NCBI RefSeq assembly: GCF_046630445.1
Contig: NC_092333.1
Location: forward strand, 706,071,501-706,135,500
Direction: 5' to 3'
From: Rutidosis leptorrhynchoides
Lineage: Eukaryota > Streptophyta > Magnoliopsida > Asterales > Asteraceae
DNA: 64,000 bases
Positions within the stretch are counted from its first letter, which is position 1. The number at the start of each line of letters is the position of its first letter. Both the position numbers and the translations under genes were made by a program. This document shows positions 36,142 to 48,107 of this stretch, one piece after another. The notes under the pieces were generated by a model, which did not search any database, was not told the origin of the DNA, and saw nothing but the letters and a program-made list of their open reading frames with translations.

Positions 36142-37389
36142 AGTTATTTCCTGCATTAACAACGTCAAAGGAGCTAACACAGATATGTGTTAAACGTTTT
36201 CTCAGGTTTCAAGAGTTGTTCAGGTGCATAACTATATGTATAAATCTTTCCATTCATAAATGAAGTGAGATTGGTTCATCCTCTTGATTGAGGTGTTTTC
36301 AAGAATTACGAAAGGTTTAGACGTAGATTGTAATCGTCAAGATACAAATGAGGTTTAAGATGAAATCAAGTGGCAAACTTGAAGAATTGTTTAGTTTCAT
36401 ATGTTATAATCAATATTTTAATTCTTTTTAATTGTCCAATGTTATTAGTCCACAGTCGATAGTCCACAGTTAACAGTCCAGTAATTTATATATAGTTTAA
36501 TATATAATATTCAAATTAATTAATACGTATCGTGACCCGTGTACATGTCTCAGACTCGATCAGAACTCAAAGTATATATATTATTATAGAATCAACCTCA
36601 ACCCTGTATAGCTAACTCGATCATTACTGCATATAGAGTGTCTATGGTTATTCCAAATAATATATATAGATGCATCGATATGATATGTCAAAACATTGTA
36701 TACGTGTCCCGATATTTAAAATGCGTAAATAACAGTATTTAAATGACGATAAATAAAGTGCGTAAAATAAATAACAGAAATTAAATGAAGATAAATAAAA
36801 TTGCGAGAATATAAATTGCGATAAATAAACTGCGATAAATAAATTACAATAATAAAATGTAATAAGGAATTAATAGTTAGCTATGAACAGTTAGCTAGGA
36901 TTTTGTTAGCGTGGATTCTTAACAAAATTTTCTCATGGTTAATTTGTTTGTTTCTAACAAATTTTATTTTTGTGCAATGTTTTCTTCATTATGCCACTTG
37001 TTGGATTCTGATAGATTAAAATCTAAATATGAAATTGAATGAAAAGAGTTATTCTGTGGTGAACGAATACGTATATCGGTGGTTGTAAATAGGATAGCAA
37101 ATGACTGTTGAATTAGATTTGAAAGAATGTACAGTGTACTTATTAATGTGAAATCTAAATATTCCTCGGGTATTACCTACCCGTTAAAATATTTTCACGA
37201 TTAACAATTTGTACGAAAGAATTTTTAATTACATATACATATATATTTTCTTCAGATATAATCATGGATTTAATGAGTCAATATGATATTAAACTCATTC
37301 GATTTACCGTTAGAACAAGAATATATAACCTCTAAAACATTAGAGATTACATAATCGCTATGTTGAACGAAGATAAATGATGTAGAACG

Positions 37390-37926
37390 TCATGTAGAAC
37401 GATGATTATGTTCGAGGTACAGATTGTGATGTGAGGCATGGATTGTTGATGGTACTGTTGGTGCCGGTGATGTTGCTGAAGCTGGTACGTTTTGCACAAT
37501 ATTTTCCAAGTTGATTACTCGAGCGCGAAGTTCGTTGACTTCTTCTATTATTCCGAGATGATTGTCGGTTAAAATGAGCGAATGAATAAGGTTTTGAATT
37601 TTAGCTAGAATATAATCGTGGCGAGATATTCTGGAAATGAGGGTTAAAATGGTGTTTTGGACTGGTTCGCCGGTAAGTGCTTCGGGTTCTTCGCCAAGAG
37701 GATAATGTGGTGGATGGAAAGGATCGCCTTCTTCTTGTCTCCAATGATTAAGTAGACTACGAACGCATCCCCAATTCATCCAGAATAGATGATGGCTAAT
37801 TGGTTGATCCATTCCGGTCACACTGCTTTCGGAGCTCGAGTGAAACTCCATGTCGGAATAACTGTCGGAATAACTATCGGAATAGCTATCGGAATCTGAG
37901 GGACTCGAACTGGTTGAGGGATTCAT
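37390..37926 (-). CDS. 178-aa ORF at gag position, element B (function unknown)
   Basis: Intact from ATG (37,926) to stop (37,390). The N-terminus is Ser/Asp-rich with four S-D-S-Y-type repeats (residues about 9-25). A Trp-rich block follows, Q-P-I-S-H-H-L-F-W-M-N-W-G (about 42-54), then R-Q-E-E-G-D-P-F-H-P-P-H. Next comes an R-H-D-Y-I-L-A-K-I-Q-N-L-I helix and a short heptad-like L-R-A-R-V-I-N-L-E-N-I-V (about 135-146) that could be a coiled coil. The tail is Thr/Pro/His-rich. Broken homologues occur in A and F at the same position. No zinc knuckle or protease. Probably a residual gag N-terminal region; I do not recognise a named domain. Confidence 0.6.
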   Translation of the reverse strand: MNPSTSSSPSDSDSYSDSYSDSYSDMEFHSSSESSVTGMDQPISHHLFWMNWGCVRSLLNHWRQEEGDPFHPPHYPLGEEPEALTGEPVQNTILTLISRISRHDYILAKIQNLIHSLILTDNHLGIIEEVNELRARVINLENIVQNVPASATSPAPTVPSTIHASHHNLYLEHNHRST

Positions 37927-38328
37927 CTCGTATGATTAGATGAAGGATTTTCGATAAGAAATAGATTATAAGATGTAGATTAGTACCCTGCAATACATAT
38001 TTACATATGCATATATAATACTAAAATCCCATAAGTTACGGAGGAATCTACGAAAGTTGTCAGGCAAAGGTAACAATAACAGATACGCTAAGATATGAAT
38101 TTATCTATACACTGTCTATGTAATAGAGGCAGTAAGACGTGTCTAGACTTTAAGGATGATAAGCAAGTAATTTTCGACATGAAATGATAAGCAAAACTTT
38201 TGACATGCAAACACGGTCGAAGTCCAGACCCACTAATGCACCTAACAACTATCAGTTAGACACACTAATGCACCTAAGCAACTATCAGTTAGACACACTA
38301 ATGCAAGACCTGGTTCGCTAAAACCACC

Positions 38329-38340
38329 GCTCTGGTACCA
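38329..38340 (-). promoter_or_regulatory. Primer-binding site (tRNA-Met type) of B
   Basis: TGGTACCAGAGC on the minus strand, one base different from the sites of A, F and the left-edge element, two bases from the LTR. Confidence 0.85.
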
Positions 38341-39523
38341 ACTTTCATGACCCATCCTAATCCATCTGGATGAATACATTACATTTGGTTACATCGCGAG
38401 GTACTTGACCTCTATATGATACATTTTACAAACATTTCATTCGTTTTAAAAGACAAACTTTCATTACATCGAAAGTTGACAGGCATGCATACCCTTTCAT
38501 AATATATCCAAACTATAAATGACTTAGTAGTAATCTTGATGAACTCGATGACTCGAATGCAACATCTTTTGAAATATGTCATGAATGACTCCAAGTAATA
38601 TATCTAATATGAGCAAATGCACAGCGGAAGATTTCTTTCATACCTGAGAATAAACATGCTTTCAAGTGTCAACCAAAAGGTTGGTGAGTTCATGAGTTTA
38701 TCGTAAACAATAAAATTCATCATTTTGATAGACCACAAGATTTAAATACAGTACACTTATCTCGTGTACAAAACTATTTTTCATAAATCTTAGTAACCGT
38801 ACACATATCTCGTGTAAAAAAATTTCATACACATAACATGTATATAAAATCATTCTCTCAATACATAACATTCACTTTTCATTCATTGCTTGGCTTGGTA
38901 ACCGACCTTAACATATAATGCACATAAATAATATCCCCAAAAACAGAACATCTCGTCTGTATAATATATAAACCTCGAAGTACTAAACACTACGTCCACT
39001 AGCTCTTCCGTCTAGTGAACATTCTGGGTGGGGGTGTTAAACCCGGTAACTACCTTTAGGATTTGCGTGAATTAGGGCCATACCCGATTCTAACTCTTAG
39101 GTTACCAAGAAATAATAATTAGGAAACAAATATTCACATCAATTGGTGACAATTATCATGTCCACATAATTCAATAATAATCCACAGAACTTCTGTCTGC
39201 ATATTAATTCATTCGAGGAATGTTTTGCTTGTGTCATATCGCGTCAAACATTTATAAAAACATTTCATGAATTCTTAGTTCAAAATATATTTCAAAAGCA
39301 TTTAATAAAGCAGTTGTAAAAATAGCGCATGTATTCTCAGTCCCAAAAATGTAAAGAGTAAAAGGGAATCAAATGAACTCACGATACGATATTTTGTAGT
39401 AAAAATATGCATACGACGGAACTGAACAATGCAGGGTTGGCCTCGGATTCACGAACCTATATCATTCATACATATATTAATGTATATACTCGTAATTGAG
39501 CAAATTCGTATATTATAACTTAT

Positions 39524-39629
<106 letters not shown>

Positions 39630-40083
39630 GTGTATGCATATTTAAAATAATTAGTGTTTAGATAGTTATATTAATATAATTAGTTAGTATTATATAAAAA
39701 AATATACCTAATTTGTTATATATGAATGTGCGTATAAAATTTGTTTATATGATTAATACATACTTATATGTAACATTACTTATAAGTATATTTTTATATA
39801 TGAAATATATATTTAGTAAGATAGTATTAATACTTATAATGATCTAATAACGTTGTTAATAATGATAATAATAACAATACATAATAATAATGATGATAAT
39901 TATAGGATGTTACTAATACTAATATTTATGAAAATAATAGTAAATTATATTATCTTCATAAAAAAAATAATAGTAATAATATTAATCATAATCCTAATAT
40001 TGATAATAATACTTATACTAGTAGTAAAATGATAAAATTTATACTTTGAATGATAATTTTAATATTAGTAACAACATTAATAA

Positions 40084-40084
40084 C

Positions 40085-40139
<55 letters not shown>
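40084..40139. repeat. (AAT)n microsatellite, LTR B 5' copy
   Basis: About 18 units, shorter than the 3' LTR copy at 19,722. Confidence 0.95.
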
Positions 40140-40187
40140 GAAATAAAATAAAAGAGTATACCCTTATAAAAGCTTCTCTAAAAAGAA

Positions 40188-40255
40188 ATGCCCCAGACCG
40201 AGTTCGAAATCGCGACCTCTCGCAGACCCGCAAACACCCAAGACCGCTCCTCCAC
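40188..40255 (-). other. tRNA-like segment in LTR B, 5' LTR copy
   Basis: Matches 19,858-19,925. The B-box is altered at two positions compared with the 3' copy (GATTTCGAACTC on the minus strand). Confidence 0.42.
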
Positions 40256-42796
40256 TCATTCTTTTCTGATATAACCTTAGACGTAATTTCATTTACACCG
40301 TAATTGATTCTATGTCTAAACTGCCATCGGCCTAACATCATATTTGGCCCAACTGCACCATTCACGACCCACAACAGAAAATAACATTTTGGCCCAAGTT
40401 GAAAACAGAAAAAAAAATATAACAGCCCAACAAATAATAGGCCAGAACTCATGCTGCAAATTTACGGCCCAATAACGTTTTCTTTAACCCAATCATAATA
40501 CTAAGCCTAATAAGCAGTCCGGTCTATGGTTGATACATATATCTTGTCGGCTGGAACAACAAAAAGAGGAAAAAGAAATAAAAGATGCTGTCCTCCACTT
40601 ATGCAGCCGACACAGCCATCATCACCATTCGTTCATCAAGCTTTCATCATTAATCATCATCTTCATATTCCGTTACCATCATCACATCAGCATCATCAAA
40701 TTCTTCCTTCGCGTTCACTTTTCTAGATGATAAAATAGAAAACTGTAGCTGTAGTAGCTATCCATCAATGGTTTTAAGGTATTGGTGATTTAAGTGGTGG
40801 TTTTTAGTTTAAGGGAGAGAGATGAGAGAGCGAGAGGGAGAGGTGAAGGAGATGGTGGCCGGGTTGTAGTGGTTCTTCCAGTGGTGGTGGCGATGATGTT
40901 AGCGATGATGTTAGGAGTTGGTGGGAAGTGGTTGATGGTTGGTGATCAAGGTGGGAGGAGGTTTTCGATAAGTGATAATTCAAAGTGATTTTGATGGTGT
41001 TTTCAAGGTGACGGTTTAGGATGATTGTACGGTGGCGGTGGAGGTTCAATGGATTGTTTATATATGGTGAGAGACCTCCCTTGAGATGATGATGATGATC
41101 TAGTTTTTATGATTTCAAGAAAAATAGAAACGATTATCAGAAGGTCACAGTGGGTTTTGATGTGGATTTCGTGTAAATACAATAGCATGTTGTGTGTTCG
41201 AATAACCAGAAAACAGAAGACAAATTGTAGCAGCCGTAGCAGTGTACAATATGGATGGTTCTGTGATGGTTAGCGTCGGTTTAACACAAAAAATAGAAGT
41301 TGCAGCTGATGTAGTCTAGAAGATTGCAGGTTTTGATGAGAGATACAAATAGAGACATAAAAAGTTTTATAGCGGTTAAACCGTGATAGTTTATATGGTG
41401 GTTATTTTGGGTGATTGATTAATTAGTTGACGAGGTATTCTTGTGGTGTTTTGTAGTGATCTCAACAAGAAAGATATATGAGAGAGAGGAGGAGAGAGAG
41501 AGAGAGTAATGGTGACGGGTTGTTGTGGGACGAATCATTCAAACAGAAATCGTAACGAGTAGCATGGTAATTGTTCTTGGTGGTGGAACCTATGATGAAG
41601 GTGGAGGTCCGGTGTTGCTCACGGTGGTTGGGTGATTGTAGGGTGGTAGTCTTGATCGTTGATGGAACAATGGAGAGTGTGGTTGATGTTTTGTCAAAGA
41701 AGAACAAGGAAACCGCAAGTGGTGTTGGTTGTGGTGGTCCTTGGTGGTTAGTGGTGGCGGTTAAAGTAGATGATGGTGAGGTGGGGTGAGCTTGGGTGGC
41801 CGGAGGTGATGAAGAGGATGCCGGTGGTAGTTTTGTGTCTTCTCCATTTCAATCTAACTCTCTTGCTATATATATATTGAATTATATATAAAATAATAAT
41901 TATAATATTAAATAATAATACCAAAGATCACATGAATTGAAATGGACACAGTACGTAAACAGTTTAGCAGCCTCATTATTGTCATATACTACCGACAGTT
42001 TATCCCGGATAGCCATATCGTGTCCATTGCTAAACAGTTAATGTATAAAAGTGTCTCTAAAAATCTCAAATTTTTAGATTAAACATATTTAATTATTTCA
42101 CTCATTACCTGTTTGAAACCTGATCAAAAAGGTTCGAAAATTATTTATTTTCTGTTTCGATTTATATGTACAGAGTACTAATATTTAAACTTAAAAAGGT
42201 AAAAATACTTTTAACAAATCAAAAATCTTCGTAATCGATTTACAGTTCAACTTTTATTTTAATCTATCATAAACTTATATTAAATCTATATGAACGCTAA
42301 CGAAATGTCAACTGAGTATTACTGACGTTTACTAATTAAGCTCGAAATCATTTATATTCTCTTTCTATATATAAACAGTTTTAAAATAGCAAAGTTAATT
42401 ACTAAAACAAATATATTATATATTTTTAAACAAATAGATTTAATATAACTTTACATATTTACAAGTAATATTTATATACATATTTATATATATCTATATA
42501 TTCTATAGGTTCCATTAATCGCATTTTATTTTATTTATTTTACAATATAAATCCTAATAATCATATTATATAATATTCTAAATTATATTTCAAATTATAA
42601 ATACCTATTTAAATATATATGTTATCTATTTATAAATAGTTGTTCGTGAATCGTCGGGAATGGTCGAAAGTCAAACGAATATATGAAACAGTTCAAAATA
42701 TTTGTGACTCAATATTACAGACTTTGATTATCGTGTCAAAATAATATAAAGATTAAGTTTAAAATTAGTCGGAAATTTCCGGGTCATCACAATATA

Positions 42797-43975
42797 AATG
42801 AATGAAAAGATGGATCTACACGATGAATCAATTCCATCATAAAAAGGAAGTAAAGTCTTCCGAAAAAGACATGCGTTTCTTGATTTAGGTCAGGAAGTTG
42901 TCATCCAGACCAGCTGTAGGTTGACAAAAAATCTCGAAAAGTCATCAATCTACGGATCTCAGCATCAAACAGGGTCGCCAAGTGGTCAGACTTATCCTTA
43001 CCATGAGAGGATCTGTCTCGTAAAATAGGGAGGGCGCCGTGTAAATTAGCTTGATAAGACTAATGAATCAGACCCCAGAAAGGATAATCTCCTTAAAGAT
43101 TAAAAATCAGCTTTTAAGCCTGATATTACTCAATCCTTGAGATTAACTTTAAAGATTGAGAATTACAAACTCATGGAATTCGATGATATCTAAACTCGAG
43201 CTTGAACGAGAAAATATTTTGATCAAAAACTAAAACCGATTTGTTTTCTGAAAAACCTTTTTTTAATGCGTTCATTACCATTGAACGTAAAATCCTAAGA
43301 ATTCACCGAAATTCATTAGGTCACCTGAACCAAATCGGGTGTCAAACGTAAGAACAGTGGTTGCATAGCATGGTCGAAGACAGGACCTTGTGCCAGACCG
43401 AAAAATTATAGGGTGACCTTTACTATTTCTCTTACAAAGGATAGTAATTGCATCCAACACGTTGTGGACCATGAACATCTGCATGTCATTAGACATTGCC
43501 TTAACAGTTGCTTGTTCAACGCTTTCCTTTACAACCGGAGGGTAGTTTACCGAATGGTAATATACGGAGCAAGTAAACTGGACGTGTGCTTTCCTAATAC
43601 AAGGATTAGCAAGTGGGTGACACAAAACCACAAGTTTTGAGCTAAAATTTTAAAATCTGAAACCCACAAAACCCACAAAAACATTTTACAACACCGGTGA
43701 AGGGTTATTCCGGAAAACTTATCTAGGGTAAAAGCTAGATTGAATTTTCAAAAGATCAAATATTTCATAAAGATCCAATATCCTTAAAGGATATAAATTT
43801 TCATAGTCATGTGGGACTGTAAACCACATTGTTACTATCATTGTTCATACCGCCGTACCAAAATCACTGATGTATAAAGTGTGAGAATAAAAAAAAAGTG
43901 ATTCGAATGAAGTATGTTTTAATTTCAAGTTATGTATTGCTTGAGGACCAGCAACGTTCAAGTGTGGAGATATTT
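42797..43975 (+). mobile_element. Element C 3' region, right part
   Basis: Continues C after B's right-hand ATATA. Resembles D at about 4,780-5,500 (GGAAGTAAAGTCTTCC, GTTGTCATCCAGACCAGCTGTAGG). It ends in the primer-like TTCAAGTGTGGAGATATT just before the LTR at 43,976. The 118-codon minus-strand frame at 43,275-43,631 is not conserved in D or G, so I do not call it. Confidence 0.75.
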
Positions 43976-44376
43976 GATATTGCTCCAAACGAACATATAT
44001 TTAGTCTCAATATCATCCGAATATGTAAAGTTTTTAGTTGTAATTGTTCTATTTTTAAGGTGTAATCGTTTAAATAAATAAATGCGAAGTCAAAGCACGA
44101 AGATTAAAGAATTGAAGAAAAAGTGCCACTAAAGCTAGAAAAGTGCCACTAAAGCCATATTGCACTCAAAAGTGCCACTAAAAGTGAGTTAATAGACTTG
44201 CGCGGATTTTGGGAGTTAAGGAAAATAATTTTTTGTGCAAATTACAAACTTCAAAACGCAAAGTACAAGATATCTACGCGTACGAAGGGACGTTCAAAAA
44301 TCCAGAACCGAGACATAAACCGAGCATCAACGCGCGAGACAACGGACCTAAAATTACGAGTCAACTATGCACAAGA

Positions 44377-44441
<65 letters not shown>
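44377..44441. repeat. (TA)n microsatellite in U3 of C
   Basis: About 32 units, roughly 160 bp upstream of the TATA box. The 5' LTR copy was broken at a TA tract, probably this one. Confidence 0.93.
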
Positions 44442-44444
<3 letters not shown>

Positions 44445-44528
44445 TGTATATTATATTATATATTATATTAATTATTATAATATAACGTCTACAAGCTAGC
44501 AAAGAAATCATTGTGACCAGGGATAGGC

Positions 44529-44567
44529 GGCCATGCGATCGCATGGCCAGCATGAGTAAAACTCATG
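44529..44567. promoter_or_regulatory. 20-bp perfect palindrome plus hairpin upstream of the C TATA box
   Basis: GGCCATGCGATCGCATGGCC (44,529-44,548) is self-complementary over all 20 bases. CATGAG-taaaa-CTCATG (44,551-44,567) follows, overlapping another GTGATCGCATGGC. It lies about 50-70 bp upstream of TATAAATA, where activator sites are expected. Versions occur in C's leader and in the chromovirus LTR at 2114-2163. Confidence 0.7.
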
Positions 44568-44600
44568 TGATCGCATGGCTCAGAAAGTTGGGTCAGGTCC

Positions 44601-44608
44601 TATAAATA
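44601..44608 (+). promoter_or_regulatory. TATA box of the C LTR promoter
   Basis: TCCTATAAATAGCC is a good plant TATA context; transcription would start about 30 bp downstream, near 44,635, defining R. Confidence 0.7.
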
Positions 44609-44684
44609 GCCAGTTTGATCGTCGAGTACACACACCAATATCATATATCTCTCCCTCTGTATATATGATATAGTTTAGTTTTAT

Positions 44685-45125
44685 GAGTAATATTCATTTG
44701 AGTCCATAAATTAAGTTGAGATCCAAGAGACCAATGAGAGCGCGACATGTGTCGCGAAAATCACATGTGATTGAAAAAAAATTCAAAAATTTTTTTTTTA
44801 AATTTTTTTTAATTTTTCTTTTTTTCAATCACATGTGATTTACCTGCATTACAATCACATGTGATTGGATTTGTCATGTATAATCACATGTGATTGGGTT
44901 TACAATCATATGTGATTGACATGCATAATCACATATGATTTAAAAAAAAAAAATCGAAAAAAAATTAAAAAAAAAATTCGAAATTTTTTTTTCGAAAAAC
45001 AAAATTTCAAAAAAAAAAATTCGAATATTTTTTTTTCAATCACATGTGATTTTCGCGCCACATGTCGCATTCTCATTGGTCCCTTTGTTTTCAAGCAAAT
45101 TTATGGATGCAAGTGATTACAACTC
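44685..45125. mobile_element. Mutator-type MITE, 441 bp, with repeated CACATGTG palindromes
   Basis: The 10-bp duplication TTAGTTTTAT (44,675-44,684 and 45,126-45,135) occurs once in C's 5' LTR at about 11,903. Long imperfect inverted ends start GAGT and include CCATAAATT and GACCAATGAGA(G/A)(C/T)GCGACATGTG. A 9-11 bp duplication with long inverted repeats is typical of MULE-derived elements. Inside are at least seven AATCACATGTGATT palindromes (two decayed) and A/T homopolymer blocks. No coding capacity. Confidence 0.85.
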
Positions 45126-46353
45126 TTAGTTTTATATTAGTAAGTTTGGGTAATGTAAAGGTTATTTTACGGGTTTTAAAGTCAAAACTCTGTCCCTGTA
45201 ACACTACGCGTTTAATAATCACTGTAAGCTAAATTCTCCCTTTTTAATTATGTATCGTGCTTAAGTTATTAGTATGCTTATTTGAGCAGAAGTAATCGTG
45301 ATGTTGGGCTAAATATTAAGACCGGATTATTGGGCTTTGGACCATAATTGGGGTTTGGACAAAAGACCGACACTTGTGGAAATTGGACTATGGGCTATTA
45401 ATGGACTTTATATTTGATTAACTAAATGATATCTTGTTAATTTAATATAGAGATTTATAATTTGACGTATCTATATATAACCACATACGCTTGACTGGGT
45501 ACGGTGAGCGGGATATGTATAAACACTAATAATTATTCATTTGACCGGACACGAGGATGGATTAATAGTCAATGGACTCATTAAAACAGGGGTGGATTAC
45601 ATTCAAGGGTAATTGGTGTAATTGTTAATAAAGTATTAAAACCTTGGATTACACGCAGTCGATAACCTGGTGTAATCAGTAACAATGTATTAAAACCTTA
45701 TTACAGTTGAAGTCCCCAATTAGTTAGAATATTTGACTTCGGGTATAAGGTTAATTTGGCGAAGACCCTCGCACTTTATAATTATGACCGATGACTATTA
45801 TGGACAAAACCAGATGGACTTATCAAATAATCCAGGACAAAGAACAATTAACCCAGGGTAATACATTAAAATCAAAACGTCAAACATCATGAGTACGGAA
45901 GTTTAAATAAGCATAATATATTTTATTTTATATTTCCTCGTACATTTATTTATTGTCATTTTAATTATTGTTATTTATTTTATCGTCATTTAAATATCGT
46001 TATTTACTTTACGCACTTTAATTATCATCATTTATCTTTACGCTTAAAATATAAAATTGACAAACCAGTCATTAAACGGTAAAACCCCCATTTTTATAAT
46101 AATAATAATTGTAATATATATATTTTGTACAAATATAGTTGTTTAAAATATAGTGTAAAATAAGCCGTCTCCCTGTGAAATGAACCGGACTTACTAAAAA
46201 CTATACTACTCTACGATTAGGTACACTGCCTATAGTGTTGTAGCAGAGTTTAAGTATATTCCATTTGTACATAAATAATTAAAACTTGTATCATATTTCG
46301 TCGTATTTCGTAATAAAAATAATAGTATTTTGTACCCCTCTGCTCGCACATCA

Positions 46354-46681
46354 ATAAACACAAACCCTAATTTCTATAATTCATATTTTTATTCAATTAC
46401 ATAGTGTAATCAAGTCTAGTGCTCAATTAATGATGTTTAGTGTTTTCATTTATCGTTTAATTGATCGATTGGCGTTGTTTACTTGAAAAACGAATTGGTA
46501 ATCGTTAGATCTGATATAATTGAGTTGTGGACAGATCATATAATGTGTATAGATGAAAAGGTATGGAAAAACTATTTAATCTAGACTTTGATTTCGCTTG
46601 ATTTCGTTATCGTATGCTCAAGATATGCTTAATCGAAGTTTTCGTTAGGGTTTCACATGTAATCCGAATTTTCTGAGTTAC
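46354..46681. other. 328 bp between elements C and G, unassigned
   Basis: Not matched to any other part of the window. Moderately AT-rich, with AAACCCTAATTT near the start and TTAGGGTTT near the end, words frequent in plant gene-proximal DNA. It may be the original host sequence or the remnant of another element. No ORF. Confidence 0.4.
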
Positions 46682-48107
46682 TGATATTGCACATTTCTCA
46701 TATATTTATCATGGCAATATCCGTCATTTTTAGTCCAACTGAATACGGTTTTGGTTATTATTCGCGAGTATTATAAAGATTATGATTTGAGAGCCGAGAA
46801 TTGATTAATTGAGTGTTTTATGGAGTTTATGGCGCGTTTACAGCAGTTTCTGTGTTATTGGGTGATTTAGGACGAGACCAAGACTTGGGATATACAAAAA
46901 CAGCGAAGAATTGCTGAATACAGGGGTGCGCGCTGCGCATAAGGCTGCGTACCGCGCGTTATAACTTCAAGAGAGATCAGTCAGCTTTTAATATTGACAT
47001 CATGTTTTATTCGCTAGTGCGCGCCGCGGACTTTTCTGCGCGCCGCGCATAATAGGTCGGCCAGATTTTTATTTGCTATAAATAACGTGCAGTTTTTATT
47101 CCAAGGGGAATCTTTTTCACAGCCGATTTTGGGAGCTCTTAGGGCAATTTTTGGGCACCTTTGGGGAATTCCAAGGTTACTCTAACGCTCTAATCATTCC
47201 GCTGTCAAGGATCAATTCAAGCACTAATCAAGATTCATCGTGTTAGGTTGATTCTACTTATCAAACAATGTTTTCTTTATTAATTGTTTCTTTGATTTCT
47301 ATTGTTGCCATGGTTATTGGCTAAGTTATTTAATGTTTGTCTAGACTTATAAACCTTTGTATTTGATGCTACTTATCAGTTATTCTTTTAATTAATGATG
47401 ATTTGATGTTTAAATTAAAGAACGATTCTTATTAAAGCTAGACTTTTCGATTCAATTGGTTGTGTATTTGTTTGATAGGACGAGAGTTCATTAATTTAAT
47501 ACATAAATTTACAATTGGTTTGTCTTAATTGATTGTTTGCTTACTCGGAGACGAGAGTAAATTGGATTCAAAAGGCTAGACGAAATAGGGGTGAATTATA
47601 CGCAACCAGAGTTGGTGTGATTGTGATTCGAGTCTTCATCTTAGTTGGAATATTTGGTCCCAATTAGGAGGTCTTAGGCTACAGGGAATTCCATTTCGTG
47701 TAATCTTAACTGAAGTGTTTGCGCTGGGGAATTCCAGGTGAACCGACTAGATAATTCACATTAGTTAGATAATAATTGGGGCTTAATCTAAATGCATCCA
47801 ATACTAGGTGTAAATGGTCTAGACAAACATTCGTTCTCCTATTTGATTTCAACTATCTTATTTTTACTTGTTTGTTTGCTTTAAAGCTTAAACTTAAAAA
47901 CACAAAAATATTGTCTTTTACTTTTAATCTATCATTGATTTGGCTAATCGTTAAATAGCCACAAAGCAAATTATCTCGTACTTTCTACTTTCATAGATTA
48001 ATTTAGTTTATTTTTATTAGTTGCAATCTTAATTCTCATGTTAAACTGTCCTTGGAACGATTTCGGAATTACCAACTTTATACTATTGCATGATCGGGTA
48101 CACTGCC
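46682..48107 (+). mobile_element. 5' LTR of element G, with its 3' end and half the PBS deleted
   Basis: Starts TGATATTGCACAT, matching the 3' LTR at 63,491. Contains GC-rich palindrome pairs (46,926-46,960 and 47,017-47,050) and TATA box TATAAATA (47,077-47,084). At 48,103-48,107 it jumps from the U5 hairpin into the PBS end GGGGACAGTTG. D shows what is missing: 87 bp between two CTGCC pentamers (8053 and 8140). A microhomology deletion removed the LTR end and the first part of the Asp PBS, so this copy could not prime cDNA. Confidence 0.88.
46926..47084 (+). promoter_or_regulatory. GC-rich palindromic units and TATA box of LTR G
   Basis: Two pairs of GC-rich units (GTGCGCGCTGCGCAT / TGCGTACCGCGCGTTAT and GTGCGCGCCGCGGAC / TGCGCGCCGCGCAT) stand out in AT-rich DNA, ending about 25 bp before TATAAATA (47,077). 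The 3' LTR has them at 63,734-63,769 and 63,826-63,860, with several CG/TG or CG/CA differences as expected from decay of methylated CpG. Confidence 0.65.

Larger units (their letters stand above)
34519..38342 (-). mobile_element. Internal region of element B
   Basis: 3,824 bp homologous in order to the internal region of A. On the minus strand: PBS, about 400 bp leader, 178-aa ORF, primer-like hairpin (about 37,166-37,182), long non-coding stretch, antisense module, primer tract GGGTAGGTAC next to the 3' LTR at 34,518. No RT, RNase H, protease or integrase motif in either direction. Confidence 0.85.
43976..46353 (+). mobile_element. 3' LTR of element C (2,378 bp including a MITE)
   Basis: TGATATTGCTCC to CGCACATCA. 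U3 carries a short repeat AAAGTGCCACTAAAG (three variants, 44,119-44,180), a TA run, the palindrome pair (44,529-44,567) and TATA box TATAAATA (44,601). Net length without the MITE and its duplication is about 1.93 kb. Confidence 0.88.
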
